Assembly (NCBI GenBank): GCA_000729835.1 | Contig: JFHB01000026.1 | Span: 186,001 to 250,000, forward strand | Direction of reading: 5' to 3' | Length of the DNA: 64,000 nucleotides | From: Atkinsonella hypoxylon | Lineage: Eukaryota > Ascomycota > Sordariomycetes > Hypocreales > Clavicipitaceae | Shown here: positions 1 to 11,298 of the stretch, piece by piece | Layout: the number at the start of each line of letters is the position of its first letter | Position numbering within the stretch: the stretch's first letter is position 1 | Position numbers and translations under genes: made by a program | The notes under the pieces: generated by a model | What the model was told of the DNA's origin: nothing | Seen by the model: the letters and a program-made list of their open reading frames with translations, nothing else | Database searches by the model: none

Positions 1-520
1 CGGAGAACTCTGTACGTGCCTAGTATAACATGAACAGTCTACCTATTTCGACAAGGAATCATGTTTGCCTTGATTTGGGTGGTGGCGCGTGTTTATAGGA
101 ATAAGTTCTCAAAGTGGTACAGTCAACCTAGGAAGAACCAAGCTGCCAGGTCAAAATTCAAATAAATTCTCCATACGGAGTTTGTATTACATTATTATCC
201 ACGTCGGTAACAGGTTCGCCATAGGGAATATGTATTGCACTGGTGTCCAATGTCGGTAAGGTAAGCATCCCCGTCTCATAATCCTGCCATATCTGTTCCT
301 GCCTCCAGCTGAGCTGTGTCGCGGCCCAACTGACATGTTTCCGAGACATAGGTATACTGAGTATTTGGGGGCAACGATGCACTTGACATAACCTCGCACT
401 CGCGTCAAGCCAAGAAAGCTTAAAGCAGCTTTCCGTCTACTAACCCTTGCCCCTCCCCTCCCCTCCGGAGCCCTTTACTTGCTCCATGGACAAGGAAGTG
501 ATCGCCGCCTCACATCACGA
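1..520. other. intergenic, nothing recognised
   Basis: I see no gene, RNA or clear repeat here. Short reading frames on the minus strand have no family resemblance. A C-rich run just before 480 precedes the decayed aminotransferase and may be remains of its promoter. Confidence 0.4.
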
Positions 521-1456
521 ATGTGTCTATTCTCTGCCCTCCCTGAGGCTACTTCCGATGCTGCCTTTGGCTTAGTCGAGGTGTACAATGCAGATGCCTC
601 GCGGTTGAAAGTTGATCTTCGCCCAGGATTCTACCGTGACGAAGATGCTAGACCTTGGGTCTTGCCGTCAACCGGAAAGGTACCTGCAGCCCTTGATGTG
701 TTTGAGATTTTGCAATTATTTTTTAACGTGCATTCTAGGCCACCCCTGAGCTGCTCGAGCATGCCCAAAAGCTTGTATTCGCTACATCGGACGGGGAAAC
801 TGCAGAAATTGCGTCAATCCAGACGGTCGCAGGCACCGGAGCGAATCACCTTGGTGCCCTTTTTTTTGGCCCGCGCCAGTCGTCCTCGCACATAACCCTA
901 CCGGGCTTGACTTTACCAAAAATCAGTGGAGGGCCATAGCTAACATTTGTCAACAGAAGAAACTAATTCCATTCTTTGACCTCGCTTAGTAAGTGGCCGA
1001 GCGTTAGTTTTTTTCTTCTTCCTGGATAAGAAGCTACGTCAACTAATTCATCACGCAGTCAAGGCCTTGACACGGGAGATGTTGCCGAGGACGCGTGGGC
1101 CATACGGTATTTCTTCCGTCACGCCCTTAAAAACACTAGTGGCGCAATCATTTCAAAGAACTTTGCTTTATACGGCGAGCGAGTCGGCGCTCTGCATGTC
1201 GCATGCAGGACGGAGGAGGTCAAGTGCCAAGGTTGTCAGCCTACTTTCACAGCTTTCTCGGGCTGAGATCATGACCGCCCTTATCAAAGGCGCCAAGATT
1301 GTGGCATAGATCCTGGGAGACAAGGAGTGAAGTCAGCAGTGGCACAAGGATCTCACTTACATAACCGGCCAGCCCAGGTCGATGCGGACAAGACTCGTGG
1401 ACGCCTTGAGAAACCGGCAAACACCAGGGAACTGGGATCACATATTAACGGACGTG
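521..1456 (+). pseudogene. decayed aspartate aminotransferase (fold-type I PLP enzyme)
   Basis: Fragments in order match cytosolic/mitochondrial aspartate aminotransferase. The N-terminal block around 521-670 has FGLVEVYNAD, KVDLRPGFYRD and WVLPSTGK. A central block (about 740-880) has IQTVAGTGANHLGALFFG. NPTGLDFTKNQW follows at about 897-940, then FFDLAYQGLDTGD across an intron at about 990-1058. SKNFALYGERVG (about 1150-1185) carries the PLP lysine, and near 1340-1450 are WHKDL, MRTRLVDAL and TPGNWDHI. These blocks lie in different frames with in-frame stops at about 1307 and 1327. Roughly 100 codons between FFGPR and NPTGLDF are missing, and the C-terminal quarter after NWDHI is absent. 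Splice-like sites survive, so this was once an intron-containing gene, not a processed copy. It cannot encode an active enzyme. Confidence 0.85.
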
Positions 1457-1501
1457 AGTTTTCTGTTCATTTTACTCTCTTCGTCATGTGCCTAACTCTC
1501 A

Positions 1502-1537
1502 CGCAAATGGGTTGGACCTGAGATTTACTGTTTTCCC
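1502..1537. mobile_element. tip of a hAT-like MITE (terminal inverted repeat fragment)
   Basis: The bases TGGACCTGAGATTTACTG followed by a CCC end match the terminus of the two MITEs at 16586-17083 and 37943-38292. Only about 36 bp are present, about 45 bp after the last recognisable aminotransferase codons. It may mark an insertion or deletion that removed the gene's 3' end. Confidence 0.55.
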
Positions 1538-1626
1538 GAGACAAATCACTCGCACGCCGAAACTCCAAGCTACATAGCACTAAATTCACCGGAACACCAC
1601 CCTCCCCTACCGAATGCACAATCTCC

Positions 1627-3444
1627 TCAACCAACCTGCCAGTAAACATTGTAATTGTAATCATAAGAATTGAAAAACGCATCCAGCGTAATATTGGCCC
1701 AGCCCGAGATGCCCTTAAAGATCAACTTATCGCTGTACACGCGCCGAACCGAGTTGAAGTCCAGCGGAGGCATGCTATCAAGCATGTCTTCACCGAAATT
1801 TCCAGCCAATATGGTGGGACCAAACGCGATAGCAGCGATAGCCTTGTTGTCGTTCGCCACAACCTTGCGCAGCGTCATGGGGAGCTTCACGGTGATGGTG
1901 TCGCCAAAATGCCATGGACGCTGGATGCGAGCATAGGACCCAGGCTGATGGGTGGCTGTTTTGTCGCGCTGGCCATTGACAAGGACATGTGCACCAGAGG
2001 TCGTCCATTTGGGGATACGGAAATTAATCGCAAAGGAGCCGGAACCGAGGACTCTGAATGTGGACGTGTCGGAGACGGGATAGGTTGTGCTCTGCTGGAG
2101 GACGACGTCGTGTTTCTTCCATTTGAGCTTGGACGGGATATACAGATTGACATAGAGATTGTCCTGATCATCATGCCAATAGATGGAGTCCATCAACTTG
2201 GTGTAGGTCTCAAGGGACGTGGACTGGCAACACCAGAAGCTGTTATAGTCTGTGCTCCAATACTCTCGACGACCGCCAGGTCTCAGAGACGTGTAATACG
2301 CAACATGCCCGTGAGGCTCCGTGGGTATCTGAACGCCAAGGAGGTGGTTCAGGAGGGCCTCTTCGTAGTAGTCAAAGTAATGCACGGCGCTAGGGTCACT
2401 TGACCACAGGGTCCTGGTCAACTTCAGCATGTTGTACGTGTTGCAGGTCTCGCAGGTATTGTCGGCCAAGTACGGAGTGATGGCATTAGGCTGGTGAAAG
2501 GACTCGCCCATGCTGTTCCCACCAATTGCGTACGTGTGTGCGCTGGTAATGATGTTCCAGGCATTCTTAGCAATGTCGAGATATCGTTGGCTTCCCGACG
2601 CTTGGTACTCGGTGCTGACGCCGACAAGCTTAGCGACCTGGGTGTTGGCATGAAGGCCATCCAGTTCATCCCGGTTGGCTGCAAGAGGATCAAAAACGGC
2701 AGCATGGTCGAAACGCTTGGCCACAGCGAGCCATTTCTGGTCTTTCGTCGCCCGGTAGAGCTGAGCGAATACATCGTTCATACCGCCGTACTCTACCTTT
2801 AGCGCTGCCTGCATCATGTGATATGGCACCGCCGCCGTCTTGGTGTTGACCCAATCTCCAAACTTGAAGAGGACATCTCGGGCCTGCAGATTACCTGTAA
2901 GCCTCCAGGCGTCAAGAAGGCCCGCCAGGGTCTTGTGCAGGCAATAGTACGGGACATAGCCGCTAAGCAATGTGGCATTGTGCAACTTGTCGATCCTGAA
3001 CTCGGGAAAACCACTCAGATACCCAGCGCTAAAGCCAGCCGCGTGATTGTTCGCCTGGCACTTGGCCAATTCCGCGACGAAATACTTCACGCGTCCAAGG
3101 CATTCGGGATTCTCGAGGGCAGCATAGCACTGAGACCACGCGCTCAGGAAGTGTCCCTGTGTATGTGAGTGGAATTTGAAGTCGGGCGCATCCCAACCCC
3201 CATTAGGCGTGGCGGACTTGGTGCTGAGATTGTGATTGGCACGAAAGTTATAAAGCAGCCTCTCCGGATCAATATAGAGCAGGTAATTCAACGTGCGCTG
3301 CTGAGAGTCTGCCCATCGACTGTCCGAAAGTTCAACTTCTCCTAGCTCAAAGCTGTTGGCCGTGTGGGCGTCAACGGGACTGACAGCTAACAGTTGGAAA
3401 AGACCAACTGCCAGGGCCAGGGCACGGATCGAAAGCCGAGCCAT
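1627..3444 (-). CDS. secreted glycoside hydrolase family 127 (DUF1680), putative beta-L-arabinofuranosidase
   Basis: One exon encodes 605 residues. The first 26 or so residues form a signal peptide (MARLSIRALALAVGLFQLLA, then VDA). The body is the (alpha/alpha)6 GH127 fold with family blocks GGWDAPDFKFHSHTQGHFLSAW, YYCLHKTLAGLLDAW, GGMNDVFAQLYRAT and GESFHQPN. The zinc/nucleophile set known from Bifidobacterium HypBA1 is visible: an E-x-C pair in CETCNTYN at about residues 331-333 and a Cys-Cys pair in FWCCQS at about 404-405. The Glu of GGNSMGES fits the acid/base. The expected role is release of beta-linked L-arabinofuranose or a related sugar from plant cell wall material outside the cell. 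No partner gene is adjacent. Length is normal for a single-domain fungal member. The exact substrate cannot be read from sequence. Confidence 0.9.
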   Translation of the reverse strand: MARLSIRALALAVGLFQLLAVSPVDAHTANSFELGEVELSDSRWADSQQRTLNYLLYIDPERLLYNFRANHNLSTKSATPNGGWDAPDFKFHSHTQGHFLSAWSQCYAALENPECLGRVKYFVAELAKCQANNHAAGFSAGYLSGFPEFRIDKLHNATLLSGYVPYYCLHKTLAGLLDAWRLTGNLQARDVLFKFGDWVNTKTAAVPYHMMQAALKVEYGGMNDVFAQLYRATKDQKWLAVAKRFDHAAVFDPLAANRDELDGLHANTQVAKLVGVSTEYQASGSQRYLDIAKNAWNIITSAHTYAIGGNSMGESFHQPNAITPYLADNTCETCNTYNMLKLTRTLWSSDPSAVHYFDYYEEALLNHLLGVQIPTEPHGHVAYYTSLRPGGRREYWSTDYNSFWCCQSTSLETYTKLMDSIYWHDDQDNLYVNLYIPSKLKWKKHDVVLQQSTTYPVSDTSTFRVLGSGSFAINFRIPKWTTSGAHVLVNGQRDKTATHQPGSYARIQRPWHFGDTITVKLPMTLRKVVANDNKAIAAIAFGPTILAGNFGEDMLDSMPPLDFNSVRRVYSDKLIFKGISGWANITLDAFFNSYDYNYNVYWQVG

Positions 3445-4918
3445 TGTGGCAGTTCTGTGACGCTTCGGTACTGAAGAGACTTGATGAACGATATCTGGAC
3501 TCTAGGCCCGAAGAACTTTCGGAGTGCTCATACGCAGCTATACACATTAGAAGATACGCTTTGATGATATTTATACTCGTGATCCAGCGCCAAGGCCGAA
3601 TGACACTTCTGTCTAGATTGGTATACACACTTATTATCCAAATCATGGCTGGTGCATTAACCACAACGAAGAACCTTAAAAAATGCATCTGGAGTGGCCG
3701 ATGTCACCCTCGACCCGAAGCCCCCAACCGAGACAGCCGGGCAAATCAGAATGATCGGGGGCATGAGCTTAGTTCCATCAAGAGGGCCGAGCGCGCGGAA
3801 TACAGTAACATATTGTTTGTTGCAGAAGGGCACTCGAGCCGCGCATTGGTGCCGATAAGACTACTTTTTCATACCGACAAGGATCGTTGCCCATTCAATT
3901 ACCGATGTAGATGATACATTGCGCCCCATACTATTATATACCATGGCATAAGTATCTGAATTACAAAGAGCTACATCCCGTCTCGCAATCCCGTCTCGCA
4001 ATCCCGCCGGCTTAAGGGCATTGTTGTTTAGATTACTCCGTATTGAGCACCCTACCATTGCTTAGCTACCCGATTGTGCAGGCAGCCCTTGCGAGCTAGG
4101 CAAGGCGAATTCGTCCTCTTAGCTGCTGTGTACAGCTTCCAATTCGGCGTGCTACAAGGCCGTGAGAGAAGGCTGTTGACGAGAGGAAGCTCAATGCAAG
4201 CGTCCCTTATATTCTCAGTGGCTGGTTCCCTGAGTACTTCTAACAGCGATCAGTAATGTTGACAGCTCATATGTAAAGTGGGCAGCAATAGACAGCACTT
4301 TAACCTCCATTACTGGCTCTCCCGCAAAAATGTGCTGTATCAGGCGTGCTTGTGCTAGTGTTGTCAATGGGCATTGCCTTGTATGAAGCTTGCGGCCACC
4401 TCTATTGACCTGTATAAGATAAGGTGCTGGTGAGAGCAGCCTTGTCTGTGCCAATGATCCTCGGGAACCCGACACTTTGAGTGCGACATGCTGGGCTGAG
4501 GAATTGGTGCTTGGGGTCAGAAAGTTGAGGTAGTGGCCTCGTGGGCATGAATCCATCCTTTGTCCGTATTAAAATTGCAGCTCAATCGCGTGCCACGTGG
4601 AAGCTCCGGGGGAAGGGGGACATTTCTCGCAGGATCGGTATTATATCTCCTAGAGGGGAATTCATGTCTCGACTATCAGCCACATAGCCAAAATGTCAGC
4701 ATCTCTACCAAGACACCGACTGCATAACACTTCGCAAAGCAAGTTGGTTCACCGGCGAGCACGCAAGTAAGACACACGCCTTTCAAGGCCAAAAGAATCG
4801 TCATTTCTTTCCTGCCAGGTAAACTTTTGAATACATATGTACAAATGGTGCCTCAACGTCTTGCTCCATCACCTCCTACCTCAGGTGATATCTCCTCGGC
4901 CCACAATTTGATCAACTC
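3445..4918. other. intergenic region between divergent flanks, no gene seen
   Basis: This holds the GH127 promoter side and the 3' side of the NDUFA13 gene. A short direct duplication of TCCCGTCTCGCAA occurs near 3976-4005. Several frames of 60-156 codons exist but show no family features or coherent splice signals. Confidence 0.4.
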
Positions 4919-5643
4919 TTATTTCGACGGCGCAGGAGAAACAGCAAATGTCGGTCGGACGAATCGGCTATCGAAGTAAATAGTCAGTCGCCAATCATGC
5001 CAGGCATGAAATCGAGCCTCCATCAAAAAGCAGAAGGGCTCGCCATAGAACGCACCTCTCGTTATTATAGACCTTGGTGTTCTCGCCAAGTAGCTCCTTC
5101 TCACGCTTCTGATCGGCCCAGTACCTTCGGACTTGGTCGCGGTCTTCTTCGGCCTGCAGGAGTGGAATCAGGTGGATGCGAGCCCACATCTTCTCGCGGG
5201 CAAGTTCGCTGGCAAATAGGTCAGTCGGACGCGCTTTTTCATGAACGTGCTCTTTTACGAATAGTTTGAGGTCATGCTTCTGTGGGATGGAATATGGAGT
5301 CGTCGTGGCTATAATTGACATACTTGGCTTCGCGAATACCACCGATGAGCTTATACCAGCCGAAGCCCATGATGGCTCCAGCGCCGAGGAGTAAGACGCC
5401 AGGGCGGAATCCTCTGGCTGGGAGGTTTCGCTATCCACCGGGATGTCAGCTATTCCATTGTTCCACGGGATATTTCCAATGGAGGCTGGACTGCCTCGAG
5501 AGCGGTCTTTCAGGGCAGTGAGTTAGTCAGTGACATGGTCAGGTACATCAATTTCCCCAACATGTCAAGAAATCTGCATTACGGCCACACACCTTGTACT
5601 GGACGGGCTCGTACCCGCCCTTGGGGGGCATATCCTGCGCCAT
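4919..5643 (-). CDS. NDUFA13: NADH:ubiquinone oxidoreductase accessory subunit NDUFA13 (GRIM-19/B16.6)
   Basis: Four exons on the minus strand: 5643-5593, 5430-5324, 5208-5056 and 4967-4919. They give 119 residues. All three introns obey GT-AG (GTGTGT, GTATGT, GTGCGT donors; TAG, CAG, TAG acceptors) and keep phase. The protein starts MAQDMPPKGGYEPVQYK, has a single membrane segment (GVLLLGAGAIMGFGWYKLIGG), then the hallmark ELAREKMWARIHLIPLLQAEEDRD split over two lines of family consensus, a charged helix, and ends FVRPTFAVSPAPSK. This is an accessory subunit of mitochondrial complex I in the inner membrane, needed for assembly. The longest single frame (4995-5438) reads through introns at both ends and gives a wrong N- and C-terminus. 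The gene is a housekeeping marker. Confidence 0.92.
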
Positions 5644-6657
5644 CTGGACTGTTCTTCTCGAGGATCTGAGTTGGCGATTCTGCAAGAGGAGATCAAGGTT
5701 GCGGGAGCTGCTCTTCTCCTTTTTGTCTAAAAAGCTAGGAATCGATAGTCTCAGTTAATGCTGCCTGTCTTCGAAGCTGTTTGTGGTCTTGCGCCGCCGG
5801 AATCGTGGTTGGTAGTGCTGGCTGATATGAGATTGAGATGTGAAGCGGTTATTTTGCAAGGGCTCTGACTAGCTGGAGCTGTGAGCTTAGGTAAGAACGT
5901 GGATTTCCTCTGCCCTATAACGGTTAGCTTCCAAATCCTCGACATGCATTTGAATGATACTATCTCTTCGAGGCTCCACAATTTTCGCCCCACCCCTGGC
6001 TCGGGCGCGCGACCTCGAGTGACCTTGGGGATCATTGTGTACCTAAGCCAAATGCAAAAAGGCACGATGGCAGCTCATGCAATACCAGGCTTCTAAACCC
6101 TAAGCTGAGCGCCCGCAACGTACGTCACGGACCTCAACTTGTGTTGAAGCATGTTGCGGGGTTCCTCCCGGCGAGATACTAAGGCTGGTCCTGCGCCAAC
6201 ATGTCAGGACCATCGAGCCGCCACAATGTACTACAGATGCACGGGATACGAAGAGACGGGATCCTTGACAGGCTAGAAGATGGACATCTGGGAGGTAAAT
6301 TGCTTAGCCGCATCTGTGTCTCTAGAAATCCAAACAAGATGCCAACATCTCCAATCTTATCAATGCTACCATCATGGAACACGCTGACGCTAATCAACTG
6401 CATCAATTCAATATCCTGTATATCATTCCGTTTATCATGCTCTAATCTATGCTGTACAAGTCAATACTCATGCAAGCGGTCGTGACTTCCATCCAGCACT
6501 CAGCAATTCGATTCAATTCGAGACTTGAAATCTTCTCCCGTGTTCCCAAATTATGATTAGAAGTTTATGTTAAGTTAATTGCGGGCATTTGTCCCCCTTG
6601 TTCAAGTAGAATCGAGCGCCTCTGGCCTCTCTCAGTATGCCTTGATGATGTTGCATC
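5644..6657. other. intergenic, NDUFA13 promoter and ATG26 3' flank
   Basis: Nothing coding is supported. Short frames on both strands lack conserved motifs. The segment separates two minus-strand genes, so it should contain the NDUFA13 promoter and the ATG26 terminator region. Confidence 0.4.
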
Positions 6658-9600
6658 CTAGGCTTTCTGTTCGCTTAACCTCATAGCGCCGATTCCCTCG
6701 CTAAGTCTCTTCGTCATCACGTCTGGGTCCGGCTCATCGGGATCTATAAAGGTCCAGCTTTCCTCGGTATAATCATCCTCGTCGGCGTCCGGCTCATTGT
6801 TGTGGCCCATCTTGCGCTTGATCAAGCTCTTTGCGTATTCGAGATCGCGGTAGATATTTTGGATCGCAGTCTCTACTCCCTTGTCCTGTGGATCCATTCC
6901 CATCGATTAGCCTCATCCGCGCTCGACTCTATACAATCCTCTGTGTCAGTATCGTTACATACCTTACGAATCTGCTCTCCGAGTACCCGAGCCTTCACGA
7001 TCATACGCTCATTTCTGGTGGCCTGCCATAGCGCCCTGCCGAAAGCATTGGAGCTCCAACGCTTCAAGCCTATACCTACACCCAGGTCTTCAACGCGACT
7101 GGCAAAGAAGAACTGATCGCCGAAAAAAGGTCGGATAATGGTCGGGATTCCTGCCCTTAGGCTAGCGCCGGTCGTGCCAGAGCCGCCATGATGAGCCGCC
7201 GCATCAATTTGATTGAAGAGCCAGTCATGCGGTGCAGATTTGATGACGAAAATCTCGGGTGGTATCTCTGGCTCGTCGGGGCGTGGCTTGACTGGATCAT
7301 CCTTAGGTGAGATTCGATCTGACCATCCCTTGGACAGGATGCATCGGACGTCGGCTTTGAGCACAGCGTCGATGACCTCTTGCGTCATCTTGGACGGGTC
7401 CTTGACAATGATAGAACCAAAGCCCACGTACACCAGCTTTTTGCCATCATCGCGGGCCTTATTTATGAATGCCGATAGCTCATTGGGGGGCTTGTATTCG
7501 TTGTCCACGTCCAAAAACCAATACCCGGTAACTCTGATCCAGTCAGAGAAATCAAGAGGCGGAGCCACGACGCTGGGGCTAAAGTTATATAAGAAAGGTA
7601 CTTTGTTGGGTTGCATCTTCTCGAGGCTCGTGTTCGGAAGACCAAGCGTCTTATTGCGCCAGCGGTTGATTTGCTGTGCAGTTGCTCTCCAAAATATGTT
7701 GTCAAACATCACGTAAGTCATGTAATTGTACGCACCACCCATCTTGTGTTCAGGCATAATGAACGCATGTGGATAAGCGCGGGTTCTTGTCCAAGGCATA
7801 GTAAACGCCCTAAAGTAAGGAATGCCAAGTTTCTCAGCAATGTGAATGCCGGCCATTGCAGATGGCGATTCGATTAATAGTTCTGAACCTTCGCAAGCTG
7901 CATATGCTGAGTCCAGAAGCTCATCGAGCCAACCACGGAAGGCAGAATTGGCTTCGCGGAGAAAAGAAAGCGTAAATGTGCCATTCTCAATGCACAGTCG
8001 CATGAGCTCGCCGGGGTCTCCCTCCACCTGCCTGAATTCGATACCATGAGATTCGATCCAATCTTGGAACTCAGCATGCGTCGCAATGCGGGGCTTGTGG
8101 CCTTCAGCGAGCAACCCTTTGCATAGAGCAATGTACGGCTGCACATCACCCCTAGAACCGATAGTCAAGCATGTGATGCGCATGGATTGCGGCGGCTTAA
8201 AATTGAGGAATGAGCCGTCGGTCTCGTCCATGAGTATAGTCGGGACGTTAGGTTGCGACTCCGCCTCTCGCGGCGGGAGTATTTCATGCTGAGGAAATTG
8301 CTCCTGCCTGGCAGATTTCAGGGCGTCTCTCTCTGCCTCAGCCGTTTCCTGCGTCTCGTTCTCATCTTGGTGTAGAAATCCCGATTCTCTGAGATAACGA
8401 CACGTCTCCAGACTTTGAAGCAGGGTTATCGTACAATCATCACGTACATCAACTTGGCTAAACTCAAAGAACAACTCTTCGTGACCGCGAATGACGACTG
8501 TTAGCCCGGAGTAACCAAGTCGGAAGCCCTTCTCCTTATGTGCAGTTTCAATATCCTTTAAGGGCAGAATTAATTTGGTCCTGGTGCCCGGTAGGAGACT
8601 GCGGAAACAAAACGACCTGTCGCTGATATAGATCTTGCCATAGAGCGGCAAAACGCGAATTATGCAGCCAAAATATGTAGCTTGTAGCTTCTCCGTTTCC
8701 GGCAATGCAAAATGGGCTCGGAAACGTTCCATAGACGTCTGAACTTGGCCGTCAGAATCCACTTCGAGCTCGTCCTCGTCCGGCCGAAGCCCGGCCGGCT
8801 CATTGTAATGCTTACGGCCACCTTTCCACATGCCTGAAACCTTCTCGACATACCCCATGGATTCTGTTGCCAGAAGGGAACTCATGCGCTTGCTGGTCTT
8901 GTTGAGGTAGTCTGCGAAAGCTCCTGCACGTTGTAGCGGATAAGAGCCCATTTTGGCAATACTTTGAAGTGTTGGGGTTGCAGATCTTTGTGGTTGCTCT
9001 GCATTTATCCCGGGGTAATCTGGCTGAGCATTGTGGCTTGCAGTTGCAGCATGTTGTACTGAAACAGAATACCCTGCAAGGGATTGACCATCCCGTGATG
9101 GATCATCACACTCACCATTGTTGGATTGGCTCGATGAATTGCGGCGCATGGTTGGACTGTGGAAGACCTCACTGCCCTGGAGTATTTGGCTGGCCGATGG
9201 ATCTTCGGTAGCTACGGATATCGTCAAGTTGGAGAAACTGGGGTCTTCGATGGAAGACTGTAAATTGGAGTCGGATGACTCTAGACCCCGTCCAGGTTTG
9301 TTGTCTTGCGAAAGGCTTATGCTTCGGGTTTTACGGTGACCACTAAAGCTCCTTTTAGGGCTCTGTTCTCTCATCATGCCAGCAACTTCATGACTGCGTC
9401 TACCCATCTGCCGAAAAACATCCAAGCTCGGTCGGGGTGAGCATTCCATACTGGCGCGCGGGCTGGGACCCGATGAGTGTGGCGGCATAGGTACCAGGGT
9501 AGCTTTGACAGATTCAGGGAGTTTCGTGTTGCGGATTTGGTCAGCTTGAAGGCTTTGGCGCCCCGGTTGCTGCGAAGGAAAAGGTGAAGAACGACGAGAA

Positions 9601-11298
9601 CTGTGCTCGCTCCTTTTCCCTTGCTCTGCACTTTGTTGTAATTTCACTTCCTCAGCTATAAGTTTTGCCGAAGTCCGGCTATTTGGAGAAGCCTCGTCGA
9701 CCAAGATTTTGAGGACATTCATAGCCTCCTTGCCAAAATTGAAGAAGGAGAAAAAGTACTAGTCGCAAAACATTAGCTGACGTCTTCCAAGACTAGAAAA
9801 AGCGGAATTTTCCAAACGTAATGAGCATATACCTCGTCAATGGCATAGGTCTCGTCGTTGTCAACGACTCGAATCTTGCAGGTGTCAGAAAATTCCATCA
9901 TCTGCGTTTCCTCGACGTCCAATATGTTGTCAATGGGTAGCGATATTTTCACACTGTCGCCCTCGTTGTGGCTCCGAAAAATGACTCTCTGAAGGCTCTT
10001 GACCCATTCTTTTGCACTTGGAGCACTATCCGCCTTGAAATTGTAGGTCCGGTGGCTGGTGACTACGTTGAACCGGAGACGATCCTTGTCCTTGTCGACT
10101 ATGTTTGCTGAAATACCGAATCGGAGGTCAATTTGTCCATGAGGGAAGTAAAGATTCGTTGAATCCCGGTAATATGCCAGCACATCGCCCTTCAGGCGAA
10201 ACCAGTATCTGTGATATTTAGGATTTCGTTTTCCACTCTTGGACATGTACCCAGACTTCGCTACGACATTCTAAAAAAAAAAAATCAGCTTATGAATTGA
10301 TAGCATAGTAAGGACAACAGTTAGCTTACCGCTTTCTTCGGAAGGTAGGCGAAGAAGCAGATATGTTTGGCTGTGATGTATAGAAAGCCCTGAAGGAGGA
10401 CACTTTGCAATAGCCAGCAGGGATATTCTAAACAAACGAAAATGGTCAGTATGCATGATCAGTTGGACAATCTCAGTATGAAATAAAGAGGCATGCCTTC
10501 AATGACTTGTTCCGGCTCCTCAAACTCGAATATCTCCATTAAGCGCTTGGCCAACGCAGAAGACTCATCACCATCGTCAGTCCCAGCCATATCGCCGGAT
10601 CGTCTTTCCATATCAAAACTAGATCTCGCGGCCATTTCAGCCCTGGCCTGAAGCATGCGGCTCATGACAGGAGCTAATTGATTATCTTCACCGTCGATAG
10701 GTACTGCTGACGTTGGAGAGTCGTCTGTAGACTCTTTGGCCTCATGTGATGAGTCCATCGGCTGGGAAGACAATCGGCTCGATTCGTGCTTCTTGCTTTT
10801 TCGTTTTGGAAGCGTGGACAGAGATTTCAGTAGCCTATGCCCGGATGACAGCTTCTTCCTATGGCTCCGTTTCTTGTCGTTGACTCGCGGTGGGAGGATG
10901 ATGGTCTGGGAGAGATCCTGATATGCCAAACTTTGCGTATCCTCACAGTCTTCGTCACTGCTACCATCGTCGAATCGTGTATTGAAGTCAACTCGAGATC
11001 CTGCTGCTGCTATAAGACCAAAAATGCTGTGATTCATATTAACAGACACGGCACTCTCACGCCGTAATGCAGTATCGTGGGGCGAGTCAGCATCGTCACT
11101 ATCGTCACTATCCCTCTGTTTCAGTGGCTCCGGCATGTCGAGGGTAGCACCGGAAAGATCATCTCGCTTCTTCTTTTGGAGCTTCCGAGAGACCCTTTTC
11201 TGAATACTATGCCTATGATCGTCGAAACTGGTCGATTGGGTAGGATCATTTGCTTCCCCCACGCCGCCGCTCGGCGAGAGAGCCGGATCACTATCCAT
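6658..11298 (-). CDS. ATG26: UDP-glucose:sterol 3-beta-glucosyltransferase (ATG26 family, GRAM-PH-GRAM-GT)
   Basis: Five exons: 11298-10497, 10427-10330, 10270-9833, 9758-6963 and 6885-6658, giving about 1,453 residues. The first intron uses a GC donor (GAAG|GCATGC...TTTAG); the rest are GT-AG. After a basic, Ser-rich N-terminus comes a first GRAM segment (EYPCWLLQSVLLQGFLYITA, about 267-300). A PH domain (SGYMSKSGKRNPKYHRYWF..., about 305-400) and a second GRAM domain (about 785-900) follow. The GT-B glycosyltransferase starts at TCLTIGSRGDVQPYIALC (about 970) and has the UDP-sugar motif HHGGSGTTGASLRAGIP near 1301. The enzyme glucosylates ergosterol at membranes marked by phosphoinositides. 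In methylotrophic yeasts and some plant-pathogenic fungi it supports pexophagy. The C-terminus is acidic. Domain order and length match fungal ATG26. The start at 11298 is the first Met of the open frame and is not otherwise tested. Confidence 0.93.

Noticed and set aside
3444..3914. 156-codon frame starting at the GH127 start codon on the other strand
   Set aside because: Composition is not protein-like, it shares no motif, and it overlaps the GH127 5' flank.
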